From the IMG/VR virus record IMGVR_UViG_3300017951_000002, positions 1 through 64,000 of that record: 64,000 bases of DNA; one strand, given 5' to 3'. Positions within the stretch are counted from its first letter, which is position 1, and every line of letters begins with the position of its first letter. The DNA comes from a virus. The position numbers were made by a program, and so were the translations under genes. This document shows positions 1 through 7,694 of this stretch, piece by piece. A model generated the notes under the pieces. It saw only the letters and a program-made list of their open reading frames with translations, was not told the origin of the DNA and did not search any database.

Positions 1-204
1 CGCAAGGCCGCCAGGCAGTTGTTGGTACGGTACTCTGTAATCTCTTTTGCGATTGGCTTCGCTGCAGGTGCTACTGTTTTCACTGCTTTTTGCTTAAATA
101 ATGCGCACACGGTTCGTCTTACAATAAAACGGTGTATAAACACAGGTAAACTAAACTGTACGACCAGCGCTAAAACGTGCCCGAGTATCTCGTTGGAATC
201 ATGA
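1..204 (+). CDS. Partial membrane protein, cut by the window start
   Basis: The reading frame is open from the first base and ends at 204, so a gene may begin before the window. The visible part holds one hydrophobic segment (VISFAIGFAAGATVFTAF) and then a basic tail. Its end overlaps the next gene and contains that gene's late box, so it may be only the read-through end of something upstream. No function can be given. Confidence 0.3.
   Translation, partial: RKAARQLLVRYSVISFAIGFAAGATVFTAFCLNNAHTVRLTIKRCINTGKLNCTTSAKTCPSISLES
145..158 (+). promoter_or_regulatory. Late-box promoter for the 177 gene
   Basis: GGTAAACTAAACTG lies 32 bp before the GTG at 177. It is a weaker match to the late box GGNATNCTAG and is followed by ACCAGC, as at 41320. 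Confidence 0.4.
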
Positions 205-515
205 TTACGGCAGCTCTTGGCTGGGGAGGATTTACCTGGCGCAAGGCCGAGGATGCGATCACTCAGGCGATTAAAGCCGTTGATCGTGTCGACCGCCTGG
301 AAGTTAAAATGGCTGAAAACTATCTGACCAAGCAAGAATTCCAGGGCTACATGGACCGTTTGTTCGAGACCTTAGGCGAGATGAAGGGCGGCATGCAGTA
401 CTTGACCGAACGGGTCGATTTTCACGTCAGCGAGCAGGCTGGCGAAAGCAAGCGACTAAAGGCTGAAGTCGAGCGCCTTCGTAGCAACACACAACGTCGG
501 AGGATTGACGACTGA
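177..515 (+). CDS. Membrane-anchored coiled-coil protein
   Basis: 112 residues. A single N-terminal hydrophobic segment (about residues 5-20) is followed by a charged helical region, about residues 25-105, with coiled-coil character and a basic end. The GTG start is supported by the late box at 145; an ATG at 201 is the alternative. It heads a run of small basic proteins with stop/start overlaps (515, 775). A holin- or spanin-like role is possible given nearby lysis genes, but nothing specific shows it. Confidence 0.7.
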   Translation: MPEYLVGIMITAALGWGGFTWRKAEDAITQAIKAVDRVDRLEVKMAENYLTKQEFQGYMDRLFETLGEMKGGMQYLTERVDFHVSEQAGESKRLKAEVERLRSNTQRRRIDD

Positions 516-778
516 TGGCCGCCAAATCAAAATCTGCACGGTACTACGCCAGCAACCCTAAGGCCAAGGCCAAGAAGAAGAAGTACGATACTGCTTACCA
601 CTCAACCGCTGAGCGCAAGGCCTACAGGGCGAAGCTAGCCAAAGCCCGCCGAGCACGCAAGTTGATGGGCAAGGGTGGAGCTGACCTAAGTCACACTAAA
701 TCTGGAAGGCTAGTAAGGGAGTTCGCTTCCAAGAACCGCGCACGTAATGGAGCCAACGGCAGGAGTACTAAGAAATGA
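515..778 (+). CDS. Small Lys/Arg-rich protein
   Basis: 87 residues, very rich in Lys, Arg and Ala, with no hydrophobic segment. Lysine runs (KAKAKKKK) near residues 17-24 suggest nucleic-acid binding. It follows the 177 gene directly and overlaps the 775 gene by 4 bases. With 775, 1164, 1787 and 22824 it forms a set of histone-tail-like basic proteins; packaging with DNA is an inference. Confidence 0.75.
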   Translation: MAAKSKSARYYASNPKAKAKKKKYDTAYHSTAERKAYRAKLAKARRARKLMGKGGADLSHTKSGRLVREFASKNRARNGANGRSTKK

Positions 779-1161
779 GCACAGCAACCAAACGCGATCC
801 GAAGAAGTGGGCCGCAGCCAAGGCTCGTGCCAAGCGCAAGATGGGCGGCAAGTGGTCTGCTCGTGCGGCTCAGTTGGCTGTAGCTTACTACAAGAAGTCT
901 GGTGGTGGATACTCTGGCCCCAAGAAGTCTGACAACAGCTTGAGTAAGTGGACCGCGCAGAAATGGCGTACCCGTGACGGCAAGAAGGCCAAGCGCAAGG
1001 GCGGGACAGCTCGTTACTTGCCTGATGCAGCGTGGAAGTCCCTGAGCAAGTCTGAGGCCAAGGCTACTGACGCCAAGAAGCGTCGTGCCAGCCGTAAAGG
1101 GAAAGGAGTTGTTCCTAACACTAGGAAAGCTAAAGCAGCAGGAAAACGCGCACGGAGTTGA
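775..1161 (+). CDS. DUF5872-type basic protein
   Basis: 128 residues, strongly basic. The middle (about residues 53-110), with the pattern W..RDGK.AKRKGGTARYLP..AW, then SEAKATD..KR..SRKGK, matches my memory of DUF5872, a short basic domain of phages and large viruses of unknown function. Start ATGA overlaps the previous stop. A DNA-binding virion protein is plausible. Confidence 0.8.
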   Translation: MSTATKRDPKKWAAAKARAKRKMGGKWSARAAQLAVAYYKKSGGGYSGPKKSDNSLSKWTAQKWRTRDGKKAKRKGGTARYLPDAAWKSLSKSEAKATDAKKRRASRKGKGVVPNTRKAKAAGKRARS

Positions 1162-1163
1162 TC

Positions 1164-1433
1164 ATGCCAGCCAAGAAACCACGTAAGCGCAAGAAGGGAC
1201 CTAGCCTTTCTGTGGGTCGCGGCGAAAAGCTGTCGGTCAAGAGGGGCGGTGGACTGACTGCCAAGGGCCGCAAGCGGTACAATGCTGCCACTGGTAGCAA
1301 CCTCAAGGCTCCCGTGACTGGCAAGGTCAAGCCTGGCAGTAAAGCAGCAAAGCGCCGCAAGAGCTTCTGCGCTCGCAGCCGTAGCTGGACGGGTCCACGA
1401 GGTAAAGCTGCACGCCGTCGCTGGAAGTGCTGA
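1164..1433 (+). CDS. DUF6321-type basic protein
   Basis: 89 residues, basic. It carries GGGLTAKGRKRYNAATGSNL, then VTGKVKPGSK and RRKSFCARS, ending in a basic W-K-C tail. This matches what I recall of DUF6321, another short basic phage domain of unknown role. The ATG at 1164 is preferred over the in-frame TTG at 1158. The stop overlaps the ATG of the next gene. Confidence 0.8.
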   Translation: MPAKKPRKRKKGPSLSVGRGEKLSVKRGGGLTAKGRKRYNAATGSNLKAPVTGKVKPGSKAAKRRKSFCARSRSWTGPRGKAARRRWKC

Positions 1434-1600
1434 TGACTGCCAACAAGCAGACATGGACGCTGGGCCTTCTGGGGGTGTTAATGTGCTCTCACCTGGCCTT
1501 TCTTGGCTTTCGTTCCGACAAGCCTACCGAGTTCCAGCGGGCTGCTGAGACTTACGTCACCATCATCCTGGCGCTGATGACGCCACTGCCTAGCAAATGA
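1433..1600 (+). CDS. Small two-helix membrane protein
   Basis: 55 residues, starting MTANKQTWTLG. Two hydrophobic stretches (about residues 8-25 and 40-52) flank a charged turn (FRSDKPTEFQRAAET). Start overlaps the 1164 stop, and the end overlaps the next ATG. Size and shape would fit a small holin, but that is inference from topology only. Confidence 0.65.
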   Translation: MTANKQTWTLGLLGVLMCSHLAFLGFRSDKPTEFQRAAETYVTIILALMTPLPSK

Positions 1601-1767
1601 GTTTTCACCAGCTAATCGTGGTCGACATCCTTGTTGGCTTCGCGATCATGGAAGCCATCGTCAAGCCCCTTACTGTGCGTGCAGTCAGACACGCCATGCG
1701 TTGGATTGACTCACACGTTGACTGGATTCCTGACTGGCTATACCATCCCCTGAAAAAGGAATACTAA
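1597..1767 (+). CDS. Small hydrophobic protein
   Basis: 56 residues. An N-terminal hydrophobic stretch (LIVVDILVGFAIMEAIV) is followed by a Trp- and His-containing amphipathic tail ending in KKEY. ATGA overlap with the preceding gene indicates translational coupling. Function unknown. Confidence 0.6.
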   Translation: MSFHQLIVVDILVGFAIMEAIVKPLTVRAVRHAMRWIDSHVDWIPDWLYHPLKKEY

Positions 1768-1771
1768 GCAG
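1758..1771 (+). promoter_or_regulatory. Late-box promoter for the 1787 gene
   Basis: GGAATACTAAGCAG begins 29 bp before the ATG at 1787; it almost repeats the box ahead of 56838. Confidence 0.55.
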
Positions 1772-1786
1772 TACACAAGAGTCGTC

Positions 1787-1978
1787 ATGCCCTTACCGCG
1801 TGCCACTGCTCAATCCACTAAAGGAATCAAAATGCCTGGACATTACGGACACGGCGGCAAGAAAACCGCTGCCAAGAAAGCTCCTGCAAAGGGCAAAAAA
1901 GGCCTTCCCCCTGCACTTGCCAAAAAAGCCGCAGAGATGAAGTCCAAGGCCGCTAAGAAGCGCTCATCCAAGAAGTGA
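1787..1978 (+). CDS. Small Lys/Ala-rich protein
   Basis: 63 residues, or 48 if the ATG at 1832 is used. The C-terminal two thirds is almost only Lys, Ala and Gly with KKTAAKKAPAKGKK-type repeats, like a histone H1 tail. The late box spacing supports the upstream start at 1787. Probably a nucleic-acid-binding virion or DNA-condensing protein (inference). Confidence 0.65.
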   Translation: MPLPRATAQSTKGIKMPGHYGHGGKKTAAKKAPAKGKKGLPPALAKKAAEMKSKAAKKRSSKK

Positions 1979-2206
1979 TCTGCTGATCGTTCCGATCGCT
2001 AACACAAAGAACAGACTACCCAGTGCTACTGTGCTCCAAGCCCTTTGTTTCAAGGCGCTAGGGGCCAGTAGCATTTCTCCTAGAAGGGTGCAGCAGGCAC
2101 CAGGAACAACACTTCCACGCTCAAAAAACAAGTAAGAGCCGACGAAACATAGGTTGGAGAAATGACGGCAGGTGTCACGCCAATCGGTCTGATACTTTAC
2201 GCCCAT
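1964..2206 (-). CDS. Small membrane protein, holin candidate
   Basis: 80 residues. Two hydrophobic stretches (LCFVGSYLFF, then TVALGSLFFVLAIGTI) flank a loop, suggesting a membrane hairpin. It is last in a leftward four-gene run with overlapping ends, on the opposite strand to the lysozyme at 4196. Start ATG 2206 (GTG 2212 possible). A holin role is a guess from topology. Confidence 0.55.
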   Translation of the reverse strand: MGVKYQTDWRDTCRHFSNLCFVGSYLFFERGSVVPGACCTLLGEMLLAPSALKQRAWSTVALGSLFFVLAIGTISRSLLG

Positions 2207-2430
2207 GGCCACCCCAGCTCGATATCGCCTCTCCAGACATCTTCGTCGATAAGGTTGTGCTCACAGTAGAGACTGAACACCTCTTGCATCTCCTTTAATG
2301 GAATACCTAAGCGGTTGGCCATGATCTTGACATTGGACTGGCCCTTGAATAAGGTCTGGCAAGCCTCAAGCGTCGTTATCTTCGCTGAACTTGTAGGTGT
2401 AGCCAAAAGGTCCTCCCAGGGGCGTTTCAC
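2197..2430 (-). CDS. Hypothetical protein, HTH-like fold possible
   Basis: 77 residues from a GTG at 2430, overlapping the upstream gene by 65 bases. The middle (KIMANRLGIPLKEMQEVFSL) reads like a helix-turn-helix with a LEA-CQ lead-in, so a DNA-binding role is possible. The long overlap makes the exact start uncertain. Confidence 0.5.
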   Translation of the reverse strand: MKRPWEDLLATPTSSAKITTLEACQTLFKGQSNVKIMANRLGIPLKEMQEVFSLYCEHNLIDEDVWRGDIELGWPWA

Positions 2431-2674
2431 CCTCTTTCTCTTCCCAGTATAACGGGGGAAGTACCTTTGGCTCTGGAGTCAGGGCCTCTGCCTGCTTGTC
2501 AACAGACGCCATGGTGATTCCTGTCTTCACGTCGATCCAGTCAGGCAGCCAGGCCTGGTAGATCAGGTCGATAATTTTGTTGTTGTGCAGGTAGCCGTGA
2601 TCCCACAGGCGCTGAATGGCTTCCACCACTAGCGCCCGCAGTCTCTTGGCTACCGTAATTGCACGGTTTGCCAT
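2366..2674 (-). CDS. Hypothetical protein
   Basis: 102 residues. The ATG at 2674 overlaps the upstream stop (TGATG). An N-terminal helical basic part precedes an acidic Pro-containing tail (PPLYWEEKEGETPLGG). I recognise no domain. It sits in the leftward 1964-2838 run. Confidence 0.6.
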   Translation of the reverse strand: MANRAITVAKRLRALVVEAIQRLWDHGYLHNNKIIDLIYQAWLPDWIDVKTGITMASVDKQAEALTPEPKVLPPLYWEEKEGETPLGGPFGYTYKFSEDNDA

Positions 2675-2838
2675 CACTTGTCAGTGTGGCTTTCGTGAGG
2701 GAAGATCTGGCGAGCAGACTTGAGGATCTGATCGACAAGGCCGTTACCCTTGAGGGGGGTAAAAGGCAGGATCTCTGACACGATGAACAGCACGAGGCCG
2801 ATAAGTGCGAGGGGTTCCATGATAGGAATTGATGACAT
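2674..2838 (-). CDS. Small membrane-anchored protein
   Basis: 54 residues from the ATG at 2838 (48 from 2820). One hydrophobic segment (LALIGLVLFIVSEIL) precedes an amphipathic tail. A leftward TAGAAT box at 2846-2851 lies just upstream, back to back with the rightward late box of the fibre gene. Confidence 0.55.
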   Translation of the reverse strand: MSSIPIMEPLALIGLVLFIVSEILPFTPLKGNGLVDQILKSARQIFPHESHTDK

Positions 2839-2845
2839 CGCCCCT

Positions 2846-2851
2846 ATTCTA
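2846..2851 (-). promoter_or_regulatory. Leftward -10 box TAGAAT
   Basis: Reads TGGTAGAATAGG on the minus strand, the same extended -10 form seen before replication genes. It would drive the 2838-1964 gene run. Confidence 0.5.
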
Positions 2852-2856
2852 CCAAC

Positions 2857-2870
2857 GGTATCCTAGCAGG
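2857..2870 (+). promoter_or_regulatory. Late-box promoter for the fibre gene
   Basis: GGTATCCTAGCAGG starts 27 bp before the ATG at 2884. It is divergent from the TAGAAT box at 2846. Confidence 0.6.
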
Positions 2871-2883
2871 AGACAGTGAAGCC

Positions 2884-4128
2884 ATGATCTTAAGCTCTGC
2901 CAACATTCTGGAGATCCTACAGGGCAGCGCTGTTGTTCGCACGGCAGCTGGCGGGATTAGCATTGTTGACAAGAAGCCGATCGCGTCTGGTCGTGAAGGG
3001 TTTTACGTTTATATTGAAAAATACCCAAGCCTGGAGGAATTTGAGGCGACCTGGAAGGTTTGGATTGAGTCCGACGGATCAGAGCCAGATGACCTGCTGC
3101 TGGCGGAAATGCGGCGCTTGTTGCCGAATTTCGAGTTTAAGCTTGGCCTGATTATCGAGGCGACCGTCAAAGACTTCAAGTCCGACAGTACCGAGCTGCG
3201 TCCTGAGCCTCAGCAGACTCTTGCCGTAATGCCGCCGACGGGGTGGATGGATGGGATCGAAAAGCGCTTTGAGGAGCTTGCCGAGGATATCCAAGACCGT
3301 ATGCTACTGGTTGGCAGTGGTAGGCCTGGCAAAGATGGCATAAGAGGCCCTGAGGGCCGCCCAGGAGCCCCTGGAAAAGACGGGAAAAACGGCAAGGACC
3401 TCGTGGCTACGGACGCCATGTTGGATGACCTCCTGAACGTCAAGATCGCCGACAGGCTTCCCTTGAAAAAGGGCCAGGTCCTCACGTACAACGGTAGCGA
3501 CTGGGAAAATCTGTATGTGCCCCAGCTTCAGGCTCTTGTTTCTGGGGGCGGAGAAGATACCACCGTCGTCACAGGCGGCCAGGGGTCGCAGATCAACTGG
3601 ATCTATCACGAGGAGACGGGCGAGCCTCACTCTCGTAAGTTTCACACACATGGAGAGACTGATGCGACACTGGTCACGGAGCTACACGTTAGTAAGACGA
3701 ATGCCGCCAACAGTGATGTTGAGTTGTTACTGGATGCCATTCTTCCGATCACCAACCAGATCTACATCTCGGATAATGACGATCCGTCACAGGCCCACCT
3801 CTATGACCTGACCAGTTACACCGAGACCACTGATGGCTTCAATCTTGCTATCAGCCACGTAGAGACTCCAGGGCCTGAGTCCAACTTTATCGCCAACGAC
3901 CAGTACAATTTCCTGTTCCTGACAGGTGCAGGCAGTGGTGGCGCTACCTCAATCGACGAGCTTACCGACGTTGACACCAGCACCACGACTCCTTTTGTCG
4001 GGCAAACCTTGGTCTGGGATGGCGCTAACTGGGTTCCTGGCGATAGTATCGAAGAAGCGCCGATCGATGGCGACTTCTACGTTCGGCACAACGGCCAGTG
4101 GGTCAACATGGATGGCGGTGCTTTCTAG
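2884..4128 (+). CDS. Fibre-like virion protein with collagen-like repeat
   Basis: 414 residues. N-terminal about 130 residues (SSANILEILQGSAVV..., then FEATWKVWIE, EPDDLLLAE) resemble a module I recall at the start of cyanophage virion proteins. Residues about 142-170 are a short collagen-like Gly-X-Y run (GRPGKDGIRGPEGRPG). The C-terminal half is beta-rich and ends in a VDTSTTTPFVGQTLVWDG linker, which recurs in the fibres at 54978 and 56838. Probably a tail fibre or baseplate attachment protein, expressed late from the box at 2857. Confidence 0.8.
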   Translation: MILSSANILEILQGSAVVRTAAGGISIVDKKPIASGREGFYVYIEKYPSLEEFEATWKVWIESDGSEPDDLLLAEMRRLLPNFEFKLGLIIEATVKDFKSDSTELRPEPQQTLAVMPPTGWMDGIEKRFEELAEDIQDRMLLVGSGRPGKDGIRGPEGRPGAPGKDGKNGKDLVATDAMLDDLLNVKIADRLPLKKGQVLTYNGSDWENLYVPQLQALVSGGGEDTTVVTGGQGSQINWIYHEETGEPHSRKFHTHGETDATLVTELHVSKTNAANSDVELLLDAILPITNQIYISDNDDPSQAHLYDLTSYTETTDGFNLAISHVETPGPESNFIANDQYNFLFLTGAGSGGATSIDELTDVDTSTTTPFVGQTLVWDGANWVPGDSIEEAPIDGDFYVRHNGQWVNMDGGAF

Positions 4129-4167
4129 GCAGACTGTCTAGAAGCTAGTTTCAAAACCCGCTTGATT

Positions 4168-4184
4168 GGCATCCTAGCCCAGCT
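4168..4184 (+). promoter_or_regulatory. Late-box promoter for the lysozyme gene
   Basis: GGCATCCTAGCCCAGCT, a full match to the late consensus, 28 bp before the ATG at 4196. Confidence 0.65.
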
Positions 4185-4195
4185 TTCATTGGGTG

Positions 4196-5236
4196 ATGAA
4201 AACCTCCGCCAACGGCATCGAGATCATCAAAGCTCACGAGGGCTTGGTGCTTTATGCTTATCCCGATCCTGGGACTGGGGGAGACCCCTGGACGATTGGC
4301 TACGGCCATACCAGGGGTGTTACGCCTGGCATGTGGATCGCAGAGGAGCAGGCAGAGGCATTCCTGATTGAGGATCTGGAGCGGTTTGAGACGGCAGTCG
4401 CGGAACTGCTACCCATCCCGCTGGCGCAGAGCGAGTTTGACGCCCTGGTCAGCTTCGCCTTCAATGTTGGAGCCCATGCTCTGCAGACCTCCACGCTGCG
4501 CAAGCGGCTGCTGGCTGGTGAGCCACGCTGTCAGGTGTACCAGGAGGAGCTGAAGCGCTGGAATAAGGGCGGCAATGGCGTCATGGCTGGGCTTGTAAGG
4601 CGCCGCCAGGAGGAGGCCGACCTCGCATGCCTTGGATACCTCTCAGAGTACGCAGAGGAGCTTCCAGAGGTCTCTGAGGAAGAAGAGAAAGTCGCCTTCC
4701 CGCTGGATGTGCCTTACTACACGCAACTCGACAGCGAAGTATGGGGCCAGGCAGAGCGTTCCTGCTTTTCAAGCTCTATGGCAATGGCCTTGGAGTACGT
4801 GGATCCCGAAGGCATTGACGGCGATGATGACTGGTACCTCCGCGAGGTGCTCAAGCGTGGTGATACGGTCTCGTCAACTGCTCAGGTCGAAACTGCACGA
4901 GCGCTGGGCTACGATGTCGAGTTTTGCATGGATGGAACCGAGCAGGACCTCTTGGATCAGCTGGATCGTGGCATCCCCGTACCGATCGGCATCCTTCACA
5001 AGGGTCACGTCACCAAGCCTACGGGTGGCGGCCATTGGATCTGCCTGACTGGCTACGATGAAACACACTTCTATGTCAACGACCCTATGGGCGAGCTGAG
5101 CCTGATCGGCGGCGGCTATCCTTGGGAAACTCAGGGCAGAGGTTATGGACTGGAGTACACCCGCAAGAACACCCTCAAGCGCTGGCTGATCGATGGGTCT
5201 GGTGCAGATGGGTGGTGGATGAAGATCAACCCCTAA
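4196..5236 (+). CDS. Endolysin: GH24 lysozyme fused to C39-like peptidase
   Basis: 346 residues. The N-terminal half is a T4/lambdoid-type lysozyme (GH24): HEGL with the catalytic Glu at about residue 15, then YPDPGTG..WTIGYGH with the Asp and Thr region, and later FDALVSFAFNVG. After an acidic linker (EVSEEEEK) comes a papain-fold C39-like domain: Cys in RSCFSSSMAMALEY, His in GGHWICLTGYDE and Asp in YVNDPMG. The lysozyme cleaves peptidoglycan glycan; the second domain probably cuts peptide bonds or anchors the enzyme. No signal peptide is visible, so a holin is expected. An in-frame GTG at 4193 is an alternative start. Confidence 0.92.
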   Translation: MKTSANGIEIIKAHEGLVLYAYPDPGTGGDPWTIGYGHTRGVTPGMWIAEEQAEAFLIEDLERFETAVAELLPIPLAQSEFDALVSFAFNVGAHALQTSTLRKRLLAGEPRCQVYQEELKRWNKGGNGVMAGLVRRRQEEADLACLGYLSEYAEELPEVSEEEEKVAFPLDVPYYTQLDSEVWGQAERSCFSSSMAMALEYVDPEGIDGDDDWYLREVLKRGDTVSSTAQVETARALGYDVEFCMDGTEQDLLDQLDRGIPVPIGILHKGHVTKPTGGGHWICLTGYDETHFYVNDPMGELSLIGGGYPWETQGRGYGLEYTRKNTLKRWLIDGSGADGWWMKINP

Positions 5237-5271
5237 TTTTAGGAACCATACCAGCAGAATTACTCAGAACG

Positions 5272-5481
5272 GTGCAAGCAGTCCTCTCCTGGCTCCCTGG
5301 TTACTACTACGACAGAGGCACTCTCAAGACGACGGGTGCTGCGATCCCTCCTACTTTCCACCTACGGGAAGATGGCGAGATCATGGCATACTGCCGCCCG
5401 ATCTTTCGTGAAGGGCCTACTGTTGGTCTGTTCTTGAAAATGAGCGGTATCAAGGCTGCGGTGGAGCGAGGAGAGGTCTGA
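5272..5481 (+). CDS. Hypothetical protein after the endolysin
   Basis: 69 residues from a GTG at 5272. The frame is open further upstream, but an earlier start would overlap the endolysin out of frame. Contains LPGYYYDRGTLKTTGAAIPP and ends AAVERGEV. No known domain. It is followed directly by the terminator at 5484. Confidence 0.5.
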   Translation: MQAVLSWLPGYYYDRGTLKTTGAAIPPTFHLREDGEIMAYCRPIFREGPTVGLFLKMSGIKAAVERGEV

Positions 5482-5483
5482 GC

Positions 5484-5520
5484 ATAGAAAAAGGGGCCTT
5501 GATGGCCCCTTAATCTTTTC
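5484..5520. terminator. Bidirectional terminator
   Basis: Stem GGGGCC/GGCCCC with loop TTGAT. On the minus strand it is followed by TTTTTC, on the plus strand by TTAATCTTTTC. It separates the rightward lysis genes from the leftward replication operon. Confidence 0.75.
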
Positions 5521-5538
5521 CCCGAGCCCCCACGGCTC
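5486..5538 (-). ncRNA. Candidate small RNA between a TAGAAT box and terminator
   Basis: On the minus strand CCTGTTAGAAT lies at 5545-5550, just past the stop of the 5556-5972 gene. About 55 nt later comes the terminator at 5484. The interval has a GAGCC/GGCTC hairpin and no ORF. It does not contain the GCCCANNNNYTAGC core of the other small RNAs. Confidence 0.4.
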
Positions 5539-5555
5539 CCACTTATTCTAACAGG

Positions 5556-5972
5556 TCAGGGCTCCTCGGTCCCGTACTCTAAGCCGTCGATTGATTCGAC
5601 CAAGCCTTTGAGGTACTGGTGGACAGAATCTTCTTGCCAGCCCGATTCCGAAATCAGTGCGTCACCAATGGCATTAAGAGCTTCGGTGTGGCGGTCAGTC
5701 CAATCATCGGTTTCCTTGGCGTGGTCACGCACTTGATTGGCAGAGGCCAACAGGCGAAGTTCCATGGCCTGGCTTTCCAGTTCACTCGTGCCTGTCTCCT
5801 CCATGCTCTCTATGAGTCGTGAGTACGTTTCGACCCTTTTCTTGTCGATCAAATTCATTAGAAAGTACCCAATGTTACCAACAACCTTGAGAGAAACCGT
5901 GCTCACGAAGCTGATCAGCCAGATGAGTGACGCAGACCCTTGGGTGACGGCATTGAATGCGAATCCTCTCAT
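5556..5972 (-). CDS. Membrane-anchored helical protein
   Basis: 138 residues. The N-terminal part is hydrophobic (about residues 10-42, probably one or two membrane helices), followed by a long acidic helical domain (LIDKKRVETYSRLIESMEET...). AGGAAA lies before the ATG at 5972. It is last in the leftward replication operon, so it could tether the replication machinery to membrane, but that is inference. Confidence 0.7.
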   Translation of the reverse strand: MRGFAFNAVTQGSASLIWLISFVSTVSLKVVGNIGYFLMNLIDKKRVETYSRLIESMEETGTSELESQAMELRLLASANQVRDHAKETDDWTDRHTEALNAIGDALISESGWQEDSVHQYLKGLVESIDGLEYGTEEP

Positions 5973-5995
5973 TGGTTTCCTGTCGATACTACAGT

Positions 5996-7693
5996 TTACC
6001 GCTTTTTGATTTTCACGGCGATGAGGCCGTCGGTCTCATCCTCCCTGATTGCACTGTGGGCGTAATCCATCTTCAGGATTGACTTGTCCAGGAAGCCGCC
6101 AATGCCCTCGATCTTACTGCCAGACCAGCGTGCCTGACGGCCACGGGTTTTGGCATGCCAGAACTCCAGGCCACCAGTCCACTTGTCCTCGTCTCCGACC
6201 TTCTGGATCTCCTTGCGGACGATCCACACAGCATGGCTGACATGGGACAGTGCATCCGTGCCACGAATCTGGTCCAGGGTGGGAGCTTCCTTCTTGCCGT
6301 TAGGATCCATGCCTACTCGGTTCATCTGAGCCAGGACAATCAGGTCGATCTCCAGCTGCTTGGCGCAGTTCATCAGCTTGTAGGCACGCTCCTCCAGCAT
6401 TGAAGCATCCGAGGAGGGGGCACCCTTGTGGCGAGCCAAAACGTGGAAGTGGTCAATTACGGCACATCGGAGATCAGGGTTCTTAGCCTTCATGGAGCGC
6501 AGTGAGTTGATCACCGACTCAACGTCAGCACCCCAGGGGTCCTCAACTAACAGCTTGCCGCCGTTGTTCTGAATTGCCATAGCCGCCTGAGCCACTCGCT
6601 CCGAAACCTCGCTGCGTGTGTGGTCGGGGGATTCGATGGCACCGACTTCGGCCCAGGCCGTGTTTGGGTTGGCGACTTTGGTGGCTGCTGCCCAGATGCG
6701 AGCGTAGATAGCATGCTTGTCAAGCTCGGCTGAGATGAAGCCCACCTTGAGGCCGCCGTATGCCAGATTGACGGCAGCGTAAACGCCTAGAACGGTTTTA
6801 CCAACACCAGTGCGGGCAGCAAGGGTGAATAGCCGACCACCTGCGGCTTGACCTGGCGGGCGAACACCACCCTCCATGTCGATGTCCATGGCCTGCATGC
6901 CAGTACTGACAGGGGCGACCTGCTCGCGAGCGTCCATGATGATATCGAGAAACGACTTGTTGCCGTTCTTGGGTGCTAGCAGGTCCTCTACAGCATCAGT
7001 GGCATTGCCCTCGTTGCCAACGGAGCCGCGTAGCATGCCAAGGCAGCGCATCAATTCTTCTTGTTGCGCTTCGATCGCCTTCTCCAACTTGGTGTCAGAC
7101 TTGATGGTCTGCTCGGCTTGATGTTGAGCAGCAAGAAAGTTAGCGCGGGCGCGAGCCTGGCGGAGCAAGTCCAGGGCAACGCCGAATTCTGAGGCGGCAT
7201 CGCCGTAGCGCTCAAGGGTGGCAGGTTCCGACAAGTCTGAAACCGTCTTCTCGAACTCAAGCTTGGAACAGAACTGGGTGCTGTTCAGGGAGAATGCCTT
7301 GATCAACAGCTCTTTGCTGATCATAGTCGCGCCGTCAGCTTCGCCGTTGAAAACGCGATCAATCAGTGAGCCTACAGCGCGAAAGGCTGGGTTGGACCAT
7401 AGTTGACGGGGCAGCTCTTGTCCGTGCCCAACACCAACAGCAATACGCAGCTCGGACCAAAGCTCACGGGCCAGGCCAGGAGGGCTGGTCAGGACGCGGC
7501 TTAGCACAATGGCTTCCTGGTCTGTGGTGTCGTCACCATCGACCTGGGTAGTGGGCTGGATTTTTTCGATCAGGCGAGCGATGCCCAGGACTGATTCGGC
7601 TTCTTCTTGACCGACCCCGACAATGCGGCCATCTCTGGCTTCGAGCAGGCCGAGGTCGACGGCGTTTTGGATGTGCTTGGGGAATTGCATCAT
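5996..7693 (-). CDS. dnaB: Replicative DNA helicase, DnaB family
   Basis: 565 residues from ATG 7693, one base past the stop of the initiator gene. The RecA-like C-terminal domain has a Walker A motif (AARTGVGKT, about residue 292-300), a Walker B motif in LRCAVIDHFHVL, the H3-type LIVLAQMNR and the H4-type LDQIRGTDALSH. The N-terminal region (LIEKI..., AIVLSRVL) stands where the DnaB primase-interaction domain lies. It unwinds DNA at the fork with the DnaG-type primase at 17902. The frame is open above 7693, but that would overlap the upstream gene. Confidence 0.92.
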   Translation of the reverse strand: MMQFPKHIQNAVDLGLLEARDGRIVGVGQEEAESVLGIARLIEKIQPTTQVDGDDTTDQEAIVLSRVLTSPPGLARELWSELRIAVGVGHGQELPRQLWSNPAFRAVGSLIDRVFNGEADGATMISKELLIKAFSLNSTQFCSKLEFEKTVSDLSEPATLERYGDAASEFGVALDLLRQARARANFLAAQHQAEQTIKSDTKLEKAIEAQQEELMRCLGMLRGSVGNEGNATDAVEDLLAPKNGNKSFLDIIMDAREQVAPVSTGMQAMDIDMEGGVRPPGQAAGGRLFTLAARTGVGKTVLGVYAAVNLAYGGLKVGFISAELDKHAIYARIWAAATKVANPNTAWAEVGAIESPDHTRSEVSERVAQAAMAIQNNGGKLLVEDPWGADVESVINSLRSMKAKNPDLRCAVIDHFHVLARHKGAPSSDASMLEERAYKLMNCAKQLEIDLIVLAQMNRVGMDPNGKKEAPTLDQIRGTDALSHVSHAVWIVRKEIQKVGDEDKWTGGLEFWHAKTRGRQARWSGSKIEGIGGFLDKSILKMDYAHSAIREDETDGLIAVKIKKR

Positions 7694-7694
7694 A

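Noticed and set aside
1014-1454. 146-residue minus-strand ORF
   Set aside because: It is antisense to two basic proteins; their Lys/Arg/Ala codons create open frames on the other strand.
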